Assembly: GCF_905171765.1 (NCBI RefSeq)
Contig: NC_053389.1
Coordinates: 785,112,772-785,176,771 of the forward strand
DNA from: Bufo bufo
Lineage: Eukaryota; Chordata; Amphibia; Anura; Bufonidae
Direction of reading: 5' to 3'
Length of the DNA stretch: 64,000 bases
Below the pieces are notes generated by a model that was not told the DNA's origin, did not search any database, and worked only from the letters and a program-made list of their open reading frames with translations. Position numbers and translations under genes: made by a program. Shown here in pieces: positions 57,737-64,000 of the stretch; within the stretch, counting starts at the first letter, position 1; each line of letters opens with the position of its first letter.

Positions 57737-58313
57737 AATAACAATACCCCCCCCCTTTGTCTGCAGGCCTAATCACAATTTGGTTATTAGTTTGTAGTGT
57801 CCTAATAGCCTTTTTTTCCCAAAGAGATAAATTTTGAGGGCCCTTTCGCTTACTATTTGGATTAATTTTGCGTAAATCTCTCAATACCAAAGCTTGAAAT
57901 GCAGTAAAAGCATCGGAGTATTCACCAAGAGGGTTAAAATGGGATTTAGGTCTCAGCGTTGTATGTAAAGGGGACCTGGTAGCAGTGCCTAGGTCAGCAG
58001 TGTGCTGTCGTCCCATATTGATTTGTAAATGATTTCTAGGTACTATAGATGGTGTTATGCCAACCGTTGGCATAATTTTATTAGTATTGGGACATGAGAT
58101 AGTGTTCATTTTTAAGAAATATTTCTTTAAAGCTAGATTTCTCAGAAATTTCTTGATTCCTACTATGTCACACATAGTTTTGTTTTTGGTGTTTTTGAGA
58201 GGGTTTGTGGTTTTTGGTGGTTTTTCTTTTACTGGCCTTTTTTGCAGTGTTCTTTTGGTCAAAAAGCACCAGTTCCAGATGTTACAATGAAGTCTACAGG
58301 AAATATCAAACAC
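57729..58313 (-). pseudogene. Penelope-like ORF, N-terminal part ahead of a G-run frameshift
   Basis: Encodes a basic N-terminal region ending NQIVIRPADKGGG, the conserved segment that should continue directly into the RT part. The break is a run of nine Gs on the minus strand (57763-57755 region); with eight the frames join. So this and 55877-57736 are one gene with one slippage-prone error. The extreme N-terminus (from MFDISC) may include non-native sequence. Confidence 0.75.
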
Positions 58314-58743
58314 GGCAAAAAAAAATTTTTTTGACCCTTGAGGTGTGATATTTTTGGGTCATAGTTGTCTTCTCAAATCGCCAAATGCTCTAGATCTGGT
58401 GATTGTTTTCCTGTCATTGCCTGGCATTTTTGTCCCCCAGACCTCCATTGCTATTTTGTGCCCAGCATTAAGAAACACAGGTGTCTTTGCATGGTGTTTT
58501 TTGTATGAATGTATTTTCTCCATGCTGCTCTACAGAGGAAGTGACATTATGGAGGACACAAAAAAATACTATAAAAAGAATGGTGGTAAAACACACTATA
58601 TGGGCAACAATTCCTATAAAAGCCAATAAAAAAAACACTGATCAAGTCTGAATACAGATACAGAATTCAATGAATCAGTCAGCTGTCTGTGGAGAACATG
58701 GACAGCACACGAATGAGAATCCATGATGGGTGAGCAAGATCCA
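58314..58743. other. RDH8 intron 1 sequence, no gene seen
   Basis: Upstream border zone of the Penelope-like element; nothing recognisable. Confidence 0.45.
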
Positions 58744-59188
58744 AGGCCTTATTCCCACGTCTGTGTTTTTGGTCAGTGTTTTTTGCATCAGTGATTATTA
58801 TACAAAACCAAGAGTGGATCTTCCCACAGGATACGGTATAATGAAAAGATTTGGTCTGGCTCCTGGATTTGGCTCGCAATCACTTAGGGTCCATATTCAC
58901 ACAAGCGTAAGGGCTCAGTGCTGCGGACCACAATGCATGGGCAGTGGCCGTGTGAATCCTGTATTGCGGTTCGGACACATTGACTTGAATGGGTCCGTGA
59001 TCCACAAAATACGGCAAAAAATAGGACATGTCCTATTTTTTGCAGTGCGAAGGCACAGACTCGAAAGCCCATGGAAGCACATCTGTGCTTCCGATCCATG
59101 GAGTGCACACAGCCGGTGCCCTTACGGTTGTGTGAATGGACCTTTATGGAAATCACTGACCAAAGCACTGATGAGTGAATAAGGTCTA
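58744..59188. mobile_element. MITE with a second MITE nested inside
   Basis: Outer ends AGGCCTTATTCCCACGTC and GATGAGTGAATAAGGTCT are inverted. Inner ends GTCCATATTCACACAAGCG (about 58889) and GTTGTGTGAATGGAC (about 59145) bound a second GC-rich foldback. Confidence 0.6.
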
Positions 59189-59189
59189 A

Positions 59190-59372
59190 TGGCTCATTCA
59201 CACGTCAGTGTTCGGTCAGTGATTTCCCTGAGTGATTCTGAGCCAAAACCAGGTGCGGCTCTAAACACAGAGCAGGTGCAAGATCTTTCCCTTATACCTT
59301 ATCTCTGTGGAGGCTCACAATCACTGAGGGAAATCACTGACCAAAACACTGACGTGTGAATGAGGTTTAAGG
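59190..59372. mobile_element. short MITE
   Basis: GGCTCATTCACACGTCAGTG and CACTGACGTGTGAATGAGGT are inverted ends, with CTGAGTGATT inverted pairs inside. Confidence 0.65.
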
Positions 59373-60146
59373 GTGGGGCCACAAGGTGCGGTCATGTTGT
59401 ATTATGTTGTCATGATTTTCTAAATATCATGACAAAACCAAGATAAAACCATTGAGATGTTTAGTTTGGTTCTCTCTGCATGGTATCACCATCTGCATCT
59501 AGATGGTTCCTGAAGTCAGGAAAGCAAGATATAGATGTCTAGATGTTTCAAAAGGGATTTAAAAAGATCGCCATCAACCTACCCAGGCCAACCCAGCAAG
59601 TTCATCGGCACAGGATGCTGAAAGAAATTTCTAAGAACCCCAGGATTTTATCATGAGACCTACAGGTAGCCTTCATCACTACTGATGTCAACATGCAGGA
59701 GTCTACTATTACAACGAGCCTACACAAAGCAGCACCTAAAATCCACTTGGAAAATACTTGGTACAGTATACACCTCCCACTGTGAACTCATCCTAGAGGC
59801 CACATACACATTACATTTTTGTGGATTGGATGTGGACCCATTAATTTAATCGGGGCTACAACAAAAGCAGACAGCACACTGTGTTCTGACCGCCTCCGTA
59901 TGTCCGTTCCGCAGCCCCGCAAAATAGATAGAACCTGCCCTATTTGTGTCCGTTTTGTGAACAAGAATAGGCATTGTTATAATTGGTCGTCTAAAAAAAA
60001 AAAAAACGGATGCAACATGGACATCATCCATATTTTTTTGCGGATCTGTGTTTTGCGGACTGCAAAATATATACGGTTGTGTGAATGCACCCTTAGACAA
60101 TTATCGACTGAAACCAACATTTTTGGAAAGACCACTGGCAATCTAA
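59373..60146. other. RDH8 intron 1 sequence with diverged MITE remains
   Basis: The stretch from about 59800 to 60095 has a GGCCACATACACATTACA / GTTGTGTGAATGCACCC pair like a diverged MITE. No exon seen. Confidence 0.45.
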
Positions 60147-60562
60147 GGCTACTTTCACACTGGCGTTTTGGCTTTCTGTTTGTGAGATCCGTTCAGGGCT
60201 CTCACAAGCGGTCCAAAACGGATCAGTTTTGCCCTAATGCATTCTGAATGGAAAAGGATCCGCTCAGAATGCATCAGTTTGCCTCCGATCACCATTCCGC
60301 TTTGGAGGCAGACACCAAAACGCTGGTTGAAGCGTTTTAGTGTCTGTCTGACGAAACTGAGCCAAACTGATCCGTTCTGACACACAATGTAAGTCAATGG
60401 GCACGGACTTTCAATGGTGTTCAAGACGGATCCGTCTCGGCTATGTTAAAGATAATACAAACTGATCCATTCTGAATGGATGCAGATGTTTGTATTATCT
60501 GAACGGATCCGTCTGTGCAGATCCATGACGGATCTGCACCAAACGCGAGTGTGAAAGTAGCC
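60147..60562. mobile_element. Harbinger-type MITE
   Basis: GGCTACTTTCACACTGGCG to CGCGAGTGTGAAAGTAGCC with exact TAA duplications (60144-60146, 60563-60565). Its right part is shared with 387-510 of the duplicate block. Confidence 0.85.
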
Positions 60563-60963
60563 TAATGTGTATGGGGAGTTCCAAGTCTTCCCAACTAGCC
60601 ATGTCGGGGGAGAGAAGGATCGAGCATGTTGAATTTCAACACCTGCTCCTTTCTTCTCCCAGGAGATAAGACACGTCCGGCGGTGGCTTTCTACTTTTCT
60701 CCCCTTCGGAAACCCATTCGCTCTCAGTCGAACCGAACATGTTTATATGTATTGGGGAGATAACTCTTGAAGGCAACTTAAAACTTCATTAACTTCTGGT
60801 GCTCTAGGCAGATAAGACATGTTTGTCAAAAAACCAAAGCCTGTATTTAACCTGAAGAAATTGATCCTGTGGTTTGGGACCACCATCATAGCATCCACAA
60901 TGCATTCTTCATTGTACCAGAGGATGATCGGGGATAATATGACATGACTGGCAAAAAACATAA

Positions 60964-62011
60964 TGCAGCGTCCCACTAGTGAACGTGGGCACTGCCAAGT
61001 TGTTGTATTGTATACTGCATTTATTTGCTTCTTGAATCTCTGTTAACAGGCTGGTAGGGCGCAGTACATCACATCCACCACTAGATGGGGATAGCACTAG
61101 TATATATATACCTCAGTTCAGGACTAGTTAGTGAGTTGAGAAGATGTAGAGTTGGAGTTCAGTGTGTGTGTGTTGAGGAGATGGAGTAGCCGGAGTGAGG
61201 AGCAGGGGGAAGGACAGAGGGCCCCTCCTCTCAGCTCTCTCCAGAGGAGCCAAGTGATCTTTTCCCAAGTTTTAAGCCAAGACGTAAGGCTGAGGTGAGA
61301 CCTCCTTCTGCAGTCTATCCCTCCAGGAGGACAAGTGGAAAATTGTGTTTTGACTACAGAAAATACAAAGGAAGATAACAGCCATCTTATTATGCTTATG
61401 GGCTCCTTTGACTTTAGTGTAGGACAATCTAGCTACAGGCAGCCTCACCGGTATATAGAAGACAGAAAGGCCAATCTGTTATGTCACTTAAGTGGAAGGA
61501 TCAGAAACCACCTACTGGGATTAGAATAAGGCAAGGAGCTAGATACCAGCCAACTGAACTTTAATCTGAAGTTTATTATCTACAAGAAGCCTGTTACCTT
61601 GGATTACAATGTATTACCTCTGCATACAAGAGAGACGGTGTTATCTGTGAATGTGATTGCTACTGAGAACCAGCAAAACAGTAAAAGTTGCGACTTGAAT
61701 TCAACTGCTGTCTTACTCCTTAATTCAACTACTACTCTCATATTGTTGTACCACAACGGTACTGGCGTCACGACTAAAGGGACCTAGCCATAAGCACATA
61801 AAGCCACGTTACCACCAAGTGCACCTCAGCCACCATCTGGCCTGTGTCCCTCATATCAGAGTGTGCCCCGGAGAATGCAGTGCTGTTCTCCCCTTCACTG
61901 CACTGCTGGCCCAGGGAGGCATCTGCTGACCGTGAGTAACCGATGAACTGCTGAACCCTTTCGGCCCACCGCGAACCTCACGTGTTCTCCCCTGCGGACC
62001 GGCACGTTGCA
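60964..62011 (+). repeat. solo LTR at the locus homologous to copy 1 of the LTR element
   Basis: TGCAGCG to CGTTGCA, 1048 bases, flanked by ATAA (60960-60963, 62012-62015). Flanks and target duplication are the same as for the full-length element at 917-6049. It lies in intron 1 of RDH8, about 500 bases beyond exon 1, antisense to the gene. Confidence 0.92.
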
Positions 62012-62512
62012 ATAACAGAAAACCCCTCAAAGAAATGTAAGGTTCTTCAAGTCAATCACCAGTCTGGAAAGTCCACCTTGGCGAGGGCTTTAGTTACCTG
62101 ACACAAAGCTGCATATCAAAAAGTGTGCAATATGTCTGCAGCTAGAAGTCACACGACAATGTTCTTTGGCTGGAGTCCCAAGTAAATTAGTATTAGGATC
62201 AGTGGTTTCAAGTCACATTTGAGTTGTGGTCTGGGACCTGGGACTACACAGTATGAAAAACTGCACTAGTTATGCCTTTTTCATTAGAACTACTGCATAC
62301 TGTCACACAAGGTATAAATGGAAGAAAAAAAAATCTAATATGATTATAATATAGGAAGCGATTAGGTTAAAGGCCACTTTAAATCTCCTTAACTACTCTC
62401 CGTTATTAGTGCTCACTGTCACCCCTGTTAACCTCTCCCTCTATTACTCCACATAACATTTCTTTTGGACTCTATATAAGTTTTCATCAAGGTGTCCCCT
62501 ATAGTTTCCTAC

Positions 62513-62618
62513 CATGGTAACGCTCCCGGGGGTCCTTCGCCAGCTGCACTGCAATCTTCAGGCCGATGCCTGATGAGCACCCTGTTATAAGGACGGTCTT
62601 CTTGCTGTCATTAGCCAT
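62513..62618 (-). CDS. RDH8: RDH8 coding exon 1
   Basis: The ATG is at 62618-62616. The exon encodes the first beta strand and the glycine-rich cofactor loop TGCSSGIG (residues 12-19) of the Rossmann fold, ending at RYH plus one base of the next codon. The donor GTAGG begins at 62512, and the codon is completed by exon 2 (G+TG = Val36). The start is chosen because it gives the MAN-type N-terminus usual for RDH8 and no upstream in-frame extension resembles the family. The exon differs from the second copy at 9205-9100 by one base, giving Glu33 here and Gln there. The identity is very secure because the rest of the gene follows in order downstream on the same strand. Confidence 0.93.
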
Positions 62619-62666
62619 TGTGCCCTTTTCTCAGTGCGCTGACAACCCTCCTCTGCAAGAGATCCC

Positions 62667-62672
62667 GGATTA
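62667..62672 (-). promoter_or_regulatory. candidate CRX/OTX2 homeodomain site upstream of RDH8
   Basis: TAATCC on the minus strand lies about 50 bases upstream of the RDH8 ATG, inside GATAATCCGGG. CRX and OTX2 bind TAATCC/T and drive photoreceptor genes, so the position suits a photoreceptor dehydrogenase. It is identical in the duplicated copy. A six-base motif alone is weak evidence. Confidence 0.4.
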
Positions 62673-63613
62673 TCACAACACCCCATGACAGAGCATTTTC
62701 CAGATGACTGTCCCTTTTAACCTCTTCAATACCTCAAGGGTCAAAGGTACCAATCACTTTCCTATGTTAAAGTATTATAATGTATCCTGCTGCTCTTCTT
62801 TCTCATCTATGTTCTTACCACTAATTAAATGTAAAATAATAGTCATGTTCTCTAGGTCGTATATTCTCTGCTGCTGGGACCCTCAGCAATCAGCTGAGAT
62901 CTGTGGCAGCAGGTGTTCAATTCCCCTGCAGCGCCACTAGTGGAGAAGCAAAGCATTACACAGATTACATTAAAATTTTATGAGTTTTCTGTGGAATGAA
63001 CAGACACTTTGGGTCCTCCAGAGCAAGAGACACCCTAATTAGTAGACGAGGGTCCTAAGTAGGGGATGGTGCTTCTTTTAATGGAGAAATATTACCTATT
63101 AGGTCTTTGAAAATATGTTTCCTAAATGAAACAACCTCTTTAAGTACTTGTCCAGGTTGTTCCAGGTAGTCTCTGTAGAGGGGTTCCTACAGGTTCTCCT
63201 ATCCTTGATTGACAGCTCCTGTTCTCCAAGCATCCATTTGCAATGAATAATTCTGTTAAGAACTTTGTTTCTTCCCAATTATGGCTCACTATACTGAAAT
63301 CATAACCAGCATTTACTGTGAGCTGTAGAATGATAATAAAAAATTCAGACACAATGACCCACCCAGAGGTCAAAGTGTTTGATAGAGGGAGGTGACTGCT
63401 TCAGTGGCTTTACCATGGCAGCCAACCCTAACCCTAAACTTGTCCTTCCTCGTGTTCTAATGATTGGTGGGGTTGTCTGCACCTGGACCTCCATCGATCA
63501 AATCCTGAGGTTAGGTCATGGATATCTAAGTACTGGAAAACCCCTTTAAGGTTAAAATTCTTGGGTGGACCTGAAAAGCGATGGAACATCTGAAGAACAA
63601 GAGGCGCTAGATA

Positions 63614-63785
63614 AGGGGTTCTCAACTCTGGTTCTCGGGACCCACCTACCAGTCATCTTTTCAGGATTTCCATAGTATTGAGCAGGTGATATAATTAGTG
63701 TCCATGCATCAGGACTTACCACAGGTATTCATTTTGTGGGATATTCTCAAATCCTGACCGGTAAGTGGGTCCCAAGAAACCCTGT
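63614..63785. mobile_element. hAT-type MITE (right copy)
   Basis: Same element as 10194-10365. The left target duplication has mutated (GCTAGATA); the right is TCTAGATA. Confidence 0.68.
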
Positions 63786-64000
63786 TCTAGATACTACTCA
63801 CCGAATCCTCGCTGACTTTTCCTGTCTGTTGGAAAAAAGGGCAAAGGTGATTCATAAATATGGCGTTCAGGCTAAGAAACCTCTTTTTTAATGTATATAT
63901 GGTATGGTCCAAATCCTCTGCTTCCCTTTACACAGTACATGATAAATCTCTGGCTGTCTGCAGCCACCACTAGAGGGACCTCAGTGTGTACGGATTTATA

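Larger units (their letters stand above)
55640..58313 (-). mobile_element. nearly intact Penelope-like element
   Basis: A minus-strand coding region of about 810 codons carries a Penelope-type reverse transcriptase and a C-terminal GIY-YIG endonuclease, the diagnostic combination for endonuclease-positive Penelope-like elements. A hammerhead-like motif lies downstream (55705-55664). Outer borders are not resolved. It is in intron 1 of RDH8, in the same orientation as the gene. Confidence 0.88.
23371..62618 (-). other. RDH8: RDH8 gene, coding span of six exons
   Basis: Six exons on the minus strand join with GT-AG junctions and matching phases into one open frame of about 316 codons; mammalian RDH8 is about 311. 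The family reduces all-trans-retinal to all-trans-retinol with NADPH in photoreceptor outer segments and is closest to 17-beta-hydroxysteroid dehydrogenase 1. Visible SDR hallmarks are TGCSSGIG (residues 12-19, cofactor loop), NNAG (91-94), Asn116, Ser144, and Tyr157 with Lys161 in YAASK. Exon lengths are 106, 162, 180, 94, 184 and 225 nt including the stop. Introns 1 (about 10.9 kb), 3 (about 15.5 kb) and 5 (about 8.1 kb) are enlarged by transposons. No frameshift or premature stop was seen. UTR limits were not determined. Confidence 0.93.
60439..64000. repeat. right copy of the RDH8 5'-end segmental duplication
   Basis: This is the partner of 387-10580 and includes the RDH8 upstream region, exon 1 and the first part of intron 1. 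It reaches the window end, so the true duplicated length is unknown. It holds a solo LTR where the left copy has a full LTR element, and empty sites for two left-copy insertions (TAA at 61527-61529, TTAA at 62367-62370). Confidence 0.9.

Overview
The window is vertebrate nuclear DNA, most likely from a frog or toad. It has one split protein-coding gene with GT-AG introns. It is full of repeat families typical of anurans: MITEs with TTAA target sites and TTAAAGG ends, Harbinger-type MITEs beginning GGCTACTTTCACAC, hAT, Tc1, piggyBac-like and Penelope-like elements, and LTR elements. Nothing looks prokaryotic. The species cannot be named from the sequence.

The only host gene recognised is RDH8, the photoreceptor all-trans-retinol dehydrogenase of the short-chain dehydrogenase/reductase (SDR) family. 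It lies on the minus strand. Six coding exons at 62618-62513, 51593-51432, 51330-51151, 35679-35586, 31896-31713 and 23595-23371 join with consensus splice sites into an uninterrupted frame of about 316 codons. A second, nearly identical exon 1 (9205-9100) lies about 14 kb beyond the last exon in the same orientation. It sits in a duplicated block (387-10580 versus 60439-64000) carrying the upstream region, exon 1 and the start of intron 1. This points to a tandem RDH8 paralogue whose remaining exons lie off the left edge.

The duplicated blocks can be read against each other as filled and empty sites. An LTR retroelement inserted before the duplication is still full-length on the left (917-6049) but is a solo LTR on the right (60964-62011), with the same ATAA target duplication. 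A piggyBac-like element (6412-8953) and a Harbinger MITE (5049-5564) interrupt the left copy only. A second copy of the LTR element (11177-14027) runs into a 2.5-kb minisatellite of 39-bp units.

The most unusual observation is that the internal region of this LTR element, in both copies, encodes a proline-rich Gag-like protein with a PPxY motif followed by a broken but recognisable cold-shock domain, with no reverse transcriptase.

The RDH8 introns hold layered insertions. They include a young non-autonomous LTR element (27237-30522), a deleted Tc1 element within a 35-bp minisatellite, a long foldback, and a 6.9-kb hAT element containing a piggyBac-like element and a sequence with a complete hammerhead-ribozyme fold (40903-40947). 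There is also an L1/Tx1 fragment split by a Tc1 element that is itself split by a CR1/L2 LINE, a Gypsy-like solo LTR beside it, and a nearly intact Penelope-like element (about 58313-55640). All calls come from reading the sequence; no database search was run.
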